Below the pieces are notes generated by a model. The model was not told the origin of the DNA and searched no databases. It worked only from the letters and a program-made list of their open reading frames with translations. Positions 8,837-18,446 of a stretch of 64,000 nt of DNA are shown piece by piece. Source of the DNA: Patulibacter brassicae. GTDB lineage: Bacteria > Actinomycetota > Thermoleophilia > Solirubrobacterales > Solirubrobacteraceae. The stretch covers positions 372,001 to 436,000 of the forward strand of contig NZ_JAXAVX010000002.1 of NCBI RefSeq assembly GCF_033949425.1, given 5' to 3'. Positions within the stretch are counted from its first letter, which is position 1; each line of letters opens with the position of its first letter. The position numbers and the translations under genes are program-made.

Positions 8837-9500
8837 CCGTCGGAGGACCCCCGTGATCGCCATCGCCACCGCCCCGCTCGACCTCGCCGGATCCGTCGCT
8901 CGCTGGGGCGGCCGCGGCCTGCGCCGGCAGCTCCGCGCGCTGCTCGACGAGCCGACCGGACCCGAGCGCGCGCTCGGCACCGGGACGGCCGACGCGTGCA
9001 CCGCCGGACCGGCGGGCCCCGGCGGCGGCGGCCTCGGGGCGCGGTTCGCCGCGCTGCTGGAGCAGAGCTCCCGGGTCGCGCGCGACGACGGCGCGCCGGA
9101 CCCCGTCCTCGGCCGCCTGCTGGAGCAGCTCAGCCCGGACGGCGCGCGCGTCCTGCGCCTGCTCGCCGAAGGGGGCCCGCAGCCGATGCTCGACGTTCGT
9201 GTCCGCGAGGGCCTGCGGGGCGGCGAGCGGACCGTGCTGGCGGACGCGACGATGGCGGTCCGGGAGGCGGGGGTGCGCACCGCGCTGGACCCGGCGGTGC
9301 TGCTCGACGACCTGCGGCGGCTCGGGATCGCGACCGCCTGCGACGAGCCGCTGCCGGGCGACGGGCCCTACGAGGTGCTCGAGGCGCAGCCGGAGGTCGC
9401 CCTGGCGCGCCGGGTCGGTCGTGCGCGCCTCGTGCGCAAGCGCCTCGTGCTCACCCCGCTGGGCCGGGACCTCGCCCGCGCCGTCGGCCTGGCCCCGTAG
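8829..9500 (+). CDS. Abi-alpha-like (DUF4393-like) protein of unknown function
   Basis: A 223-residue soluble protein whose start ATG lies inside the last codons of the DUF445 gene. The central segment LSPDGARVLRLLAEGGPQP and the C-terminal RARLVRKRLVLTPLGRDLA resemble Abi-alpha/DUF4393-type proteins, a family named after an abortive-infection factor but mostly of unknown function. The region around residues 98-130 looks like a winged helical segment. There is no catalytic motif. The tight overlap with a DUF445 membrane protein suggests a shared envelope-related role. Family assignment is from recollection of the pattern and is not certain. Confidence 0.6.
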   Translation: MSDRRRTPVIAIATAPLDLAGSVARWGGRGLRRQLRALLDEPTGPERALGTGTADACTAGPAGPGGGGLGARFAALLEQSSRVARDDGAPDPVLGRLLEQLSPDGARVLRLLAEGGPQPMLDVRVREGLRGGERTVLADATMAVREAGVRTALDPAVLLDDLRRLGIATACDEPLPGDGPYEVLEAQPEVALARRVGRARLVRKRLVLTPLGRDLARAVGLAP

Positions 9501-9561
9501 GGCCGGACGAGCGCGGGTGGCCGGGGCCGCGCGGCCGGGCACGGGCGCGTGGCGTCCTCGG

Positions 9562-10215
9562 TCAGCCGGCCCGCAGCACGGCTCGCCCGACCCGCACGAC
9601 GGTCGCGACGACCTCGGCTTCGGGCGGCGGCTCGGGTCGTCCGAGCGCGTCGGCGATCACCGCGCGCAGCGCGCCGATGATCGCGGCCGCCGCGAGGCCG
9701 GCGTCGATGGCCGGGTCGAGCTCCCCGCGTCGCTGCCCGTGCTCGATGTTGCGCGCCGCCTGCGCGACGTGGCGACGCAGGCGGGCGGCGTCGACCTGCG
9801 TCGCCGCCGCGTCGTGCACGAGCCCGGCGGCCACCGCCCGCCCGAGCGGGTGGGCGTAGAGGAACGCGACCTCGCGCCCGATCCGGTGCTCCTCGCGCAC
9901 GAGCCAGCCGGCGCCGGCCGGCAGGTCGGGGTCCTCGCCCAGCGGACGATCGAACACCGCCGCCGCGTAGTCGTCGTAGAGCGCGTCCACGACGGCGGCG
10001 ACGAGGCCGTCGCGGCCGGCGAAGTAGCGGTAGAGCACGCTGGGGGCGACGCCGCAGCGCTCGGCGACGGCGGCGACCTCGATCCGCCCGTCGGCGGCGA
10101 GCTGCGCCGCGGCGGCGTCCAGCAGGCGCGCCCGGGTGGCCCGGCCCTTCGCGGTCGCCGGACCGCCGGCGTCCCGCGCGAGGGCGGGTGCGGCGCCGTC
10201 CCGAGCGCGGCTCAC
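9562..10215 (-). CDS. TetR family transcriptional regulator
   Basis: A 217-residue repressor. The N-terminal HTH is clear: RLLDAAAAQLAADG, then VAAVAERCGVAPSVLYRYF and AGRDGLVAAVVDAL. The C-terminal helical domain would bind a ligand. The GTG start overlaps the crotonase stop (GTGA), so the pair forms one operon, and TetR proteins in this arrangement usually autoregulate. A palindrome of 8-bp arms at 11158-11175, just before the crotonase, is a good operator candidate. An acyl-CoA ligand is an inference from the partner gene. Confidence 0.88.
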   Translation of the reverse strand: MSRARDGAAPALARDAGGPATAKGRATRARLLDAAAAQLAADGRIEVAAVAERCGVAPSVLYRYFAGRDGLVAAVVDALYDDYAAAVFDRPLGEDPDLPAGAGWLVREEHRIGREVAFLYAHPLGRAVAAGLVHDAAATQVDAARLRRHVAQAARNIEHGQRRGELDPAIDAGLAAAAIIGALRAVIADALGRPEPPPEAEVVATVVRVGRAVLRAG

Positions 10216-11123
10216 GGCTCGATGACGTGCTCGGGGTTCGGCCGCCGCTCCGGGGGCGCCTGGCCGTAGTCGCCGAAGGGGCCGTCGCGCTCGGCGACGA
10301 CGGCGCGCACGCCCTCGCGCTCGGCGCGGTCGATGAACGCCAGCGCGTCGGGCGTGTTGCGCATCAGGCCGTCGAGGATCGGCCCCAGGGTCTGCGTGGC
10401 GTGCAGCCCCATCTGCTCGTAGGCCTGGTTCACCATGAGCTTCTGCGCCGCGAGCTGCGAGCTCGGGATCCGCGCGAGGTCGGCCGCGAGCGCCGCGACG
10501 GTCGCCTCGAGCTCGGCGAACGGCACCGCGCGGTTGATGAGCTCCACGTCGGCGGCCTCGCGCCCGGTGAGCGGCCGCCCCGTCAGCGCGTGCTCCTTCG
10601 CCTTCGTCAGGCCGAGGCGGTACAGCCACATCCCGGAGAGGTACGCGCCCCACATCCGGCTGTAGGGCGTGCCGATGACGGCGTCCTCGCTCGCCACGAC
10701 GAGGTCCGCGCAGAGGGCGAAGTCGCTCCCGCCGCCCACGCACCAGCCGTGCACCTGCGCGATCACCGGCTTCGGGCAGCGCCAGATGCTCATGAGCTGC
10801 TGGGTCGGCGAGAGCTGCGGCGCGGTGGCCATGACGAAGTCCTTGCCCGGGTCCCAGCGCCCGTCGGTCTCCAGCAGCTCGCCCCAGTGGTGGAAGCCGT
10901 CGCCGAAGTCGTAGCCGGCGCAGAACGCCCGGCCGGCGCCCCGCAGGACGACGACCTTCACCGCCGGATCGCGCGTGGCGCGCAGGACCGCCGCCTCGAC
11001 CTCCTCGGGCATCGGCGGCACGATCGTGTTCAGCTCGGCGGGACGGTCCAGCGTGATCGTCGCGACCGGGCCGTCGGTCGCGTAGCGGATCGTCTCGTAG
11101 GCCGGGTCGGTCGCGGAGGGCAT
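10212..11123 (-). CDS. enoyl-CoA hydratase/isomerase (crotonase) family protein
   Basis: A 303-residue crotonase-fold enzyme. Oxyanion-hole elements are the GRAFCAGYDF and HGWCVGGGSDFALCADL segments, and the C-terminal half is extended with MGLHATQTLGPILDG as in longer hydratase-like members. It would act on an unsaturated or other acyl-CoA thioester. The usual first catalytic Glu position in the GG.[ED] region reads GGGSDF, so whether it is a hydratase, isomerase or hydrolase is unclear. It is the first gene of a two-gene operon with the TetR regulator, and a palindrome lies 35 bases before its ATG. Confidence 0.85.
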   Translation of the reverse strand: MPSATDPAYETIRYATDGPVATITLDRPAELNTIVPPMPEEVEAAVLRATRDPAVKVVVLRGAGRAFCAGYDFGDGFHHWGELLETDGRWDPGKDFVMATAPQLSPTQQLMSIWRCPKPVIAQVHGWCVGGGSDFALCADLVVASEDAVIGTPYSRMWGAYLSGMWLYRLGLTKAKEHALTGRPLTGREAADVELINRAVPFAELEATVAALAADLARIPSSQLAAQKLMVNQAYEQMGLHATQTLGPILDGLMRNTPDALAFIDRAEREGVRAVVAERDGPFGDYGQAPPERRPNPEHVIEP

Positions 11124-11157
11124 GGCCGACGGTAGTCGGGCCGACCCTCCCGAGTCA

Positions 11158-11175
11158 AGAAGTGATGTCACTTCT
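11158..11175 (-). promoter_or_regulatory. palindromic operator candidate before the crotonase-TetR operon
   Basis: AGAAGTGA-TG-TCACTTCT is a perfect inverted repeat with 8-bp arms. It is AT-rich for this region, overlaps the LysR stop codon and lies 35 bases upstream of the crotonase ATG. Arm length and symmetry fit a TetR-type site, most simply for the regulator encoded at 9562-10215. Confidence 0.55.
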
Positions 11176-12058
11176 CGTGTGTGACAGGCAGGAGGGCCTC
11201 GAGCCAGGTCGTCACGAGCGGCGGCGTCGCCGCCGGGTTCCAGAGCGCGCGGACCGCCGTCGTCGCCGGAGGGTCGAGCTCGCGGACGAGCACCCGTCCG
11301 CCGACCGCGGGCCCGGGACGGTCCGTCACGAGCGCGAACCGGTCCGGCGCGACGACCGAGGTGACCGGCGGCGTCCCCTGCATCGCGCTGCGCACCGTGC
11401 GCGGGGTGAATCCGGCCGCACGGCAGCGCTCGATCAGCTCGTCGGCGTGGTTCGAGCGCCCGGGATCGCCCCACACGATCAGGCGGTCCTCGGCGAGGTC
11501 CCCGAGCGCGACCCGCTCGCGGCCGGCGAGCGGGTGGTCGCGATGGAGGGCGACGCGCAGGGCGTGCTCGGCGACGATCCGGCCCTCGAGCCCGGCCGGT
11601 GCGGCGAGGGCGCGCGCGAGGCCGAGGTCGAGCGTCCCCCGCGCGAGCTCGTCGAGCAGGTCGCTCGGGTACCGCTGGGTGGCCGCGAACCGCACGTCGG
11701 GCACGCGGTCCAGCAGCGGCGCGGTGAGCTCGTGGACCTGCTCCCCGCTGAGGGCGGGGGTGTGCCCGACGCGCAGGACCGGGTGATCGCCGCGGTCGAC
11801 GCGGCGCACGCGCTCGCGGGCCGCGAGCGCGGCGGCCACCAGCGACCGCGCGTCGGTGAGCAGCGCGCGGCCCGGCTCGGTGAGGGCCACGCGGCGCGTG
11901 GTCCGGGTGAGCAGCGTCACGCCGAGCTCGCGCTCGAGTCGGCGGATGGAGTCCGAGAGCGCCTGCTGGCTCAGGTGCAGCCGCGTGGCGGCGGCGGTGA
12001 AGCTCCGGTCCTCGGCGACCGCGATGAAGTGCTCGAGCTTGCGCAGGTCCAGCGGCAC
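11168..12058 (-). CDS. LysR family transcriptional regulator
   Basis: A 296-residue LysR protein. The N-terminal winged HTH reads LRKLEHFIAVAEDRSFTAAA and then LHLSQQALSDSIRRLERELG; the rest is the periplasmic-binding-like effector domain. GTG 12058 is the start giving the canonical N-terminus; an in-frame GTG three codons earlier is also possible. It is transcribed divergently from the SDR gene at 12229, the classic LysR target arrangement, and a 22-bp near-palindrome sits in the shared region. The inducer is unknown. Confidence 0.88.
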   Translation of the reverse strand: MPLDLRKLEHFIAVAEDRSFTAAATRLHLSQQALSDSIRRLERELGVTLLTRTTRRVALTEPGRALLTDARSLVAAALAARERVRRVDRGDHPVLRVGHTPALSGEQVHELTAPLLDRVPDVRFAATQRYPSDLLDELARGTLDLGLARALAAPAGLEGRIVAEHALRVALHRDHPLAGRERVALGDLAEDRLIVWGDPGRSNHADELIERCRAAGFTPRTVRSAMQGTPPVTSVVAPDRFALVTDRPGPAVGGRVLVRELDPPATTAVRALWNPAATPPLVTTWLEALLPVTHEK

Positions 12059-12086
12059 GAGCCCCACGGTACGCGATCCACCGGCG

Positions 12087-12108
12087 CTGCTTGTGGATCC
12101 ACCAGCAG
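12087..12108. promoter_or_regulatory. near-perfect palindrome in the LysR/SDR divergent region
   Basis: Arms CTGCTTGTGGA and TCCACCAGCAG match at 10 of 11 positions and include a central GGATCC. The element lies 29 bases from the LysR start and 120 bases from the SDR start. A partial second copy (GATCCACCGGC) is seen at 12075-12085. This fits a LysR recognition site with a secondary half-site. Confidence 0.55.
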
Positions 12109-12228
12109 CGCGCGTTTCCCTCCGCGGCACGTCGCTCGTAGCGTCGGTCTCCGCGTCCCGGGCCCGCGGTCGCCGCCGCGCCCGCGGCCCCGACGCCGCG
12201 CACCCCGCACCCCACGAAGGAGCACCCG

Positions 12229-12981
12229 ATGTCCCCCACGCTCGAGTCCCAGGTCGTCCTGATCGCCGGCGGCGCGAAGAACCTCGGCGGCCTCCTGAGC
12301 CGCGAGGTCGCCGCCCGCGGCGCCGACGTCGTCGTCCACTACAACAGCGACGCCTCGGCCGACGCCGCGCGGGAGACGGTGGCCGCCGTCGAGGCGGCGG
12401 GCCGCCAGGCGATCGCCGTGCAGGGCGACCTCAAGCGCCCGGCGAACGTCCAGGCCCTGTTCGACGCCGCGATCGACCGCTTCGGCAAGGTCGACGTCGC
12501 CGTGAACACCGTCGGCAAGGTCCTGAAGAAGCCGATCGTCGAGACGACCGAGGCCGAGTACGACGAGATGTTCGCGATCAACGCGAAGGCGGCGTACTTC
12601 TTCCTCCAGGAGTCCGGCAAGCGGATCGAGGACGGCGGGCGGATCGTCACGATCGTGACGTCGCTGCTGGCGGCCTTCACCGGCCTCTACTCGACGTACG
12701 CCGGCTCGAAGTCGCCGGTCGAGCACTTCGCCCGCGCCGCCGCGAAGGAGCTCGCGCCGCGCGGGATCTCCGTGACGGCCCTCGGGCCCGGGCCGATGGA
12801 CACGCCGTTCTTCTACCCGGCCGAGGACGACGACTCGATCGCCTACCACCGCTCGCAGAGCCTCAACGGCGAGCTGACGAAGATCGAGGACATCACGCCG
12901 ATCATCGAGTTCCTCGTGACCGGCGGCTGGTGGATCACCGGCCAGACGATCTTCGCCAACGGCGGCTACACGACGCGCTGA
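12229..12981 (+). CDS. SDR family oxidoreductase under LysR control
   Basis: A 250-residue short-chain dehydrogenase. The cofactor loop is the variant GGAKNLGG instead of TGxxxGIG; the active site shows Ser in VTSLLAAFTG and the Tyr-Lys pair in YAGSK. The C-terminal GGWWITGQTIFANGGYTTR is the typical SDR end. A strong AAGGAG ribosome site precedes the ATG at 12229. Position opposite a LysR gene suggests an inducible role. A 14-bp stem at 13031-13061 ends the transcript. Substrate unknown. Confidence 0.87.
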   Translation: MSPTLESQVVLIAGGAKNLGGLLSREVAARGADVVVHYNSDASADAARETVAAVEAAGRQAIAVQGDLKRPANVQALFDAAIDRFGKVDVAVNTVGKVLKKPIVETTEAEYDEMFAINAKAAYFFLQESGKRIEDGGRIVTIVTSLLAAFTGLYSTYAGSKSPVEHFARAAAKELAPRGISVTALGPGPMDTPFFYPAEDDDSIAYHRSQSLNGELTKIEDITPIIEFLVTGGWWITGQTIFANGGYTTR

Positions 12982-13030
12982 GCCGCGCGGCACCCCCGCC
13001 CGTGGAGAGCGGGCACGCGCCAACCTCGAC

Positions 13031-13061
13031 CGGGCCCGGCGGCGGATCGCCGCCGGGCCCG
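13031..13061 (+). terminator. strong GC hairpin after the SDR gene
   Basis: A perfect 14-bp stem (arms 13031-13044 and 13048-13061, loop GAT) lies 50 bases after the SDR stop and 40 bases before the LtrA start. There is no U-run, as is usual for intrinsic terminators in high-GC actinobacteria. Confidence 0.6.
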
Positions 13062-13100
13062 TACGCTGCCCCGCGTCCCCCGAACGGCCCCGGAACACGC

Positions 13101-14294
13101 ATGACCACCACCCTTCGCCGCGCCGGCGACCAGGCCCAGCGCGTCACGACGCTCGAGCTGTTCTTCGACCTCGTCTTCGTCTTCGCGATCACGCAGACCT
13201 CGCACCTCCTGCTCGAGCACCTCAGCTGGGAGGGCGCCGGGCAGACGGCCCTCGTGCTGCTCGTCGTGTGGTGGTCGTGGAACTTCACCACCTGGGCGAT
13301 GAACGAGCTGGACCCCGAGTCCGGCCCGGTCCGCCTGCTGCTCCTCGTCCTCATGCTGCTGGGGCTGCTGATGGCCGTGGCGATCCCCGAGGCGTGGGGC
13401 GACCGGGCGCTGCTCTTCGTCGGCTGCTACGTCGCGGTGCAGCTCCTGCGCCACGGGTTCCTCGCCTTCTCCGCGGCCCGTCCCGGAACCGTCGAGCGCG
13501 ACCGGGCGGCGCGGATCTTCACGTGGTTCGTCGTCGCGGGCGCGTTCTGGATCGCCGGCGGGATCGCGGACGGCGGCTCCCGGACGGCGCTCTGGCTCGT
13601 CGCGCTGCTGATCGACTACGGCGGACCGCTGGCGCTGTACTGGCTGCCGGGCCGCGGGCGGTCCCCGGCCGGCGCGTGGGACGTCGGGGCGTCGCACTTC
13701 GCCGAGCGCTTCCAGCTGTTCGTGATCATCGCGCTCGGCGAGACGATCATCCTCACCGGCGCCACCGCGTCCAGCCACGAGCTCGATCTCGTCTCGACCC
13801 TCGCCGTCGTGCTGGCGTTCGTCAGCACCGCGACGCTCTGGTGGCTGTACTTCGGCTCGATCGCCCTGCTGACGGAGACGCACCTGCACGGCGCCGAGGA
13901 GCAGCGGACGACGGTCGCCCGCGACATCTTCACGTACCTCCACGTCGTGCTGATCGGCGGGATCGTCGCGAGCGCCGTGGGCGACGAGGTGATCCTCGCG
14001 CACCCGAAGGACGAGCTGGAGACCGCCGCGCTCATCGCCGCCGTCGCCGGACCGGTGCTCTACCTGCTGGCGCAGGACCTCATGCGGCTGCGCAACACGG
14101 GGAGGCTCAGCCCGTCGCGGACCATCGCGATCGGCGCGTGCCTGCTCATCGGGCTGGCCGGGACCGCGATCCCGGCGTTCGCCGTCGGCGTGCTGCTCGT
14201 GGTGACGCTCCTGTCGGTCGCCGGGTACGACACCTGGCGCCGCCGCCACCGTCCCGGGCCGACGATGCGCGCCGCGCTCGCCGCCGACCGCTGA
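13101..14294 (+). CDS. low temperature requirement protein A (LtrA) family membrane protein
   Basis: A 397-residue integral membrane protein with roughly ten to twelve hydrophobic segments. The start RVTTLELFFDLVFVFAITQ is the hallmark of the LtrA family, supported by the charged motifs SHFAERFQLFVIIALGE and RDIFTYLHVVL. LtrA was named from a Listeria cold-growth locus; the molecular function is not established. The ATG at 13101 follows a hairpin, so the gene probably has its own promoter. Its stop is 12 bases from the convergent LuxR gene. Confidence 0.87.
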   Translation: MTTTLRRAGDQAQRVTTLELFFDLVFVFAITQTSHLLLEHLSWEGAGQTALVLLVVWWSWNFTTWAMNELDPESGPVRLLLLVLMLLGLLMAVAIPEAWGDRALLFVGCYVAVQLLRHGFLAFSAARPGTVERDRAARIFTWFVVAGAFWIAGGIADGGSRTALWLVALLIDYGGPLALYWLPGRGRSPAGAWDVGASHFAERFQLFVIIALGETIILTGATASSHELDLVSTLAVVLAFVSTATLWWLYFGSIALLTETHLHGAEEQRTTVARDIFTYLHVVLIGGIVASAVGDEVILAHPKDELETAALIAAVAGPVLYLLAQDLMRLRNTGRLSPSRTIAIGACLLIGLAGTAIPAFAVGVLLVVTLLSVAGYDTWRRRHRPGPTMRAALAADR

Positions 14295-14305
14295 TCGACG
14301 ACCGT

Positions 14306-15133
14306 TCAGCTGCGCGCGACGAAGCGGCTGTAGAGCGCCGCGGCCTGCGCGCGGTTGGCGACCCGGAGCTTGCGCAGGATGTGCTTCACGTGCGTCTTCA
14401 CCGTGCCGTGCGAGAGGACGAGCTCCTCGGCGATCCGCTGGTTCGTCGCGCCGGCGGCCAGCAGCTCGAGCACCTCGAGCTCGCGCCGCGTGAGCGCCTG
14501 CGCGAGCCGGGCCACGGGCGTGTCGGATCGTCCGGGCGCCGTCGTGCGCGGCAGCAGCGAGCGGGCCGGGGCCAGCGCGTCGTCGGCGACGGCCTCCAGC
14601 GCCGCCGCGGTGTGCCGGACGGCGTGCGCCTGCCGTCGCGCGCGCTCCTGCGCGCCGGCCCGCTCGAACGCCAGGCCGACGGCCGATGCGAAGGCCTCGA
14701 GCACCACGAGGTCGCCGGCGTCGACCGGCCGTCCCTGCTCGCGGTCGCCGTGCAGCAGCCCGACCGGGCGCCCGTCCTCGAGGATCGGCGCCACGGCGTA
14801 GGGCCCGCGCACCGCGACCGCGCAGCTGCGCCCGCCGTCGCCGAGCACGGCGCGGCGGCGGCGCAGGGCGTCGCGCTCCGGGCCGTCCTCGGGCAGGGCG
14901 AGCCCGCGGTCGGCCGCCTCCGCCACGAGCGCCCCGGCCGCGGCCCGGTCGTCCGCGACCGCGGCGCTGATCATGAGCGGCCGCTCGTCGGCCGTGCACA
15001 GGACGAGCCCGCGCCCGAACCCGAGGCACGCGGTGAGCGCGCCCGCCGTCGCGTCGCAGAGCCCCTGCCGGTTCGCGGGCCCGCGGAGGCGCTCGATCGC
15101 GCGCCGCAGGTCCCCGATCGTCGCGCCGTCCAT
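14306..15133 (-). CDS. LuxR family transcriptional regulator with GAF-like sensor domain
   Basis: A 275-residue regulator. The C-terminal LTRRELEVLELLAAGATNQ and IAEELVLSHGTVKTHVKHIL are the LuxR/NarL HTH. Residues ~20-180 form a GAF-like domain (VAVRGPYAVAPILEDGRPVG, DAGDLVVLEAFASAVGLAFE). There is no receiver Asp, so it is not a response regulator; a small ligand or redox signal is likely. It is convergent with ltrA and divergent from the acyl-CoA dehydrogenase at 15263, which is its most plausible target. Confidence 0.83.
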   Translation of the reverse strand: MDGATIGDLRRAIERLRGPANRQGLCDATAGALTACLGFGRGLVLCTADERPLMISAAVADDRAAAGALVAEAADRGLALPEDGPERDALRRRRAVLGDGGRSCAVAVRGPYAVAPILEDGRPVGLLHGDREQGRPVDAGDLVVLEAFASAVGLAFERAGAQERARRQAHAVRHTAAALEAVADDALAPARSLLPRTTAPGRSDTPVARLAQALTRRELEVLELLAAGATNQRIAEELVLSHGTVKTHVKHILRKLRVANRAQAAALYSRFVARS

Positions 15134-15262
15134 CGGGACGCCACGCTACTCGCTCCGGAGGCTCCCGCCACGGCGAGCCGCGTGCCGCATCGCCGACCGG
15201 GGGAGGAACCTGTCCCGAACGGACGGTGCACGGCGCGCCGCGCGGGCCGCAGGCTTCCCGGC

Positions 15263-16504
<1,242 letters not shown>

Positions 16505-16557
16505 GCGGCGCGGCGCCGGTCACCCCGGAGGCGGCGCCCGCGGCGCGCGGCACCGCC

Positions 16558-16581
16558 GGCCGCGGCCGACCGGCCGCGGCC
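16558..16581. terminator. bidirectional hairpin between convergent genes
   Basis: GGCCGCGGCC, loop GACC, GGCCGCGGCC: two copies of a 10-bp self-complementary word that can pair with each other. It lies between the acyl-CoA dehydrogenase stop (16504) and the ABC-F stop (16584), as expected for a shared terminator. Confidence 0.5.
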
Positions 16582-16583
16582 GC

Positions 16584-18389
16584 CTACGCGTCCTCGAGCA
16601 GCTCGGACTGCTCGAGCCAGTCCGCCTCGGACTGCTCGCGCTGCGCGACGAGCTCGGCGAGCTCGACCTGGAGCTCCCGCAGCCGGACGTGGTCGCTGAT
16701 CGCGGCGGCCATCTCCTCCTGGAGCGCCTCCTCGCGGGCGGCGAGCTTCTCGAGCTGGCGCTCGAGCCGCGCGACCTCCTTGCGCGCGGCGCGGACGATC
16801 GCCCCGCGCGGGCGCGCGCCGGCCTCCGGCGCGGCCGACGCCGGGGCCCGCGGCGCCTGCTCGAGCGCCTCGCGGCGCTCGGCGACGTACTGCTCGATGC
16901 CGCCGGGCAGGTGCCGGATCGAGCCGTCCTCGGCGAGGCCGTAGACGTCGTCGCAGACCCGCTCGACGACGTAGCGGTCGTGGCTCACGATCACGAGCGT
17001 CCCCGGCCAGCGGTCCAGCAGGTCCTCGAGGGCGGTCAGCGTGTCGATGTCCAGGTCGTTCGTCGGCTCGTCGAGCAGCAGGACGTTCGGCTCGGCGAGC
17101 ATCACCCGCATGAGCTGCAGCCGCCGGCGCTCGCCGCCGGAGAGGTCGCGCACGAGCGTCCGGCCCTTCGCCCCGCGGAAGCCGAAGCGGTCCGCGAGCG
17201 AGCCGGCCGTGAGCTCCTCGCCCTCGCTCGTCGTCGCGACCCCGCGGACCTCCTCGAGCGCCTCGATCACCATGAGGTCGCCGCGGACCTCGACCGTGTC
17301 CTGGGAGAGCATGCCCAGCCGGACGGTGCTGCCGCGCTGGACCGTGCCGGACTCCGGCTCGATCTCGCCCGCGAGGGTGCGCACGAGCGTCGACTTGCCG
17401 GCGCCGTTGACGCCGACGAGCGCGACGCGGTCGCCGGGACCCAGGCGCCAGGTCACGCCCCGCAGGACGGTCCGCTCGCCGCGGCGCACCACGACGTCCT
17501 CCGCCTCCAGCACGGTGTTGCCCAGCCGCGCGCTGGCGAAGCGCAGCAGCTCGACGCCGTCGCGGGCGGGCGGCTCGTCCGCGATCAGCTCGTTGGCGGC
17601 CTCGATCCGGAACTTCGGCTTCGACGTCCGCGCCGGCGGGCCCCGTCGCAGCCATGCGAGCTCCTTGCGCAGGAGCTGCCGGCGGCGGGCGTCGGCGGCG
17701 GCCGCCTGCCGGTCGCGCTCGGCGCGGGCCAGCACGTAGGCCGCGTAGCCGCCCTCGTACTGGTGCACGTCGCCGTCGGCGACCTCCCACGTGTGGGTGC
17801 ACACGGCGTCGAGGAACCAGCGGTCGTGGGTGATGACCACGAGCGCGCTGCGGCGGGCGGCGAGGTGGCGCGCGAGCCAGTCGACCCCCTCGACGTCGAG
17901 GTGGTTCGTCGGCTCGTCGAGCAGCAGCAGGTCGAGCTGCAGCGTCAGCGCCTGCGCGAGCGCGATCCGGCGCCGCTCGCCCCCGGAGAGGCCGCCGATC
18001 ACCGTGTCGAGGCCCTGGGCGAAGCGCGAGAGCGTCACGCCGCCGAGCAGCCCGTCGAGGACGTCGCGGAAGCGCGGGTCGCCGGCCCACTCGTGCTCGG
18101 CGCGCTCCCCGATGAGCTCCTGGCGGATCGTCGCGGCCGGGTCGAGCGGGTCCTGCTGGTCGACGACCGCCGAGCGGAGCCCGTTCTGGCGCGTCACCTG
18201 GCCGCCGTCGGGCTGCTCGCGGCCCGCGATGAGCCGCAGGAGCGTCGACTTGCCGTCGCCGTTGCGCCCGACGATGCCGATCCGGTCGCCGGCCGCCACG
18301 CCGAGCGTCACGCGGTCGAGGATCCGGCGGCTGGCGTACTCCTTGCCGGCCGCCTGGAGGTTCACGAGGTTGCGCGGGGGCGGAGCCAT
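16584..18389 (-). CDS. ABC-F family ATP-binding protein (Uup/EttA-like)
   Basis: A 601-residue soluble protein with two ABC cassettes and no membrane segments. Walker A motifs are GRNGDGKST and GVNGAGKST; the signatures LSGGERRRIALAQ and LSGGERRRLQLMR are each followed by LLLDEPTN. A linker of charged helices joins the halves, and the C-terminal ~75 residues are a coiled coil (EVARLERQLEKLAAREEALQ), the Uup-type arrangement. ABC-F proteins act on ribosomes as translation factors, and some give antibiotic resistance. The C-terminal coiled coil favours a housekeeping Uup-like role over drug resistance. Confidence 0.9.
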   Translation of the reverse strand: MAPPPRNLVNLQAAGKEYASRRILDRVTLGVAAGDRIGIVGRNGDGKSTLLRLIAGREQPDGGQVTRQNGLRSAVVDQQDPLDPAATIRQELIGERAEHEWAGDPRFRDVLDGLLGGVTLSRFAQGLDTVIGGLSGGERRRIALAQALTLQLDLLLLDEPTNHLDVEGVDWLARHLAARRSALVVITHDRWFLDAVCTHTWEVADGDVHQYEGGYAAYVLARAERDRQAAAADARRRQLLRKELAWLRRGPPARTSKPKFRIEAANELIADEPPARDGVELLRFASARLGNTVLEAEDVVVRRGERTVLRGVTWRLGPGDRVALVGVNGAGKSTLVRTLAGEIEPESGTVQRGSTVRLGMLSQDTVEVRGDLMVIEALEEVRGVATTSEGEELTAGSLADRFGFRGAKGRTLVRDLSGGERRRLQLMRVMLAEPNVLLLDEPTNDLDIDTLTALEDLLDRWPGTLVIVSHDRYVVERVCDDVYGLAEDGSIRHLPGGIEQYVAERREALEQAPRAPASAAPEAGARPRGAIVRAARKEVARLERQLEKLAAREEALQEEMAAAISDHVRLRELQVELAELVAQREQSEADWLEQSELLEDA

Positions 18390-18446
18390 CGGCGCCTCAT
18401 CCTGCCCGACGGCCCGCGTCGCGCGTCGGGCGACGCGGCCCCGCGC

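Noticed and set aside
8829..9500. Phage defence island
   Set aside because: Only one protein resembles an abortive-infection family. No nuclease, toxin or other defence gene is nearby.
9501..9561. Terminator between the Abi-alpha-like gene and TetR
   Set aside because: GC-rich inverted words exist but no stem is clearly better than expected by chance in this composition.
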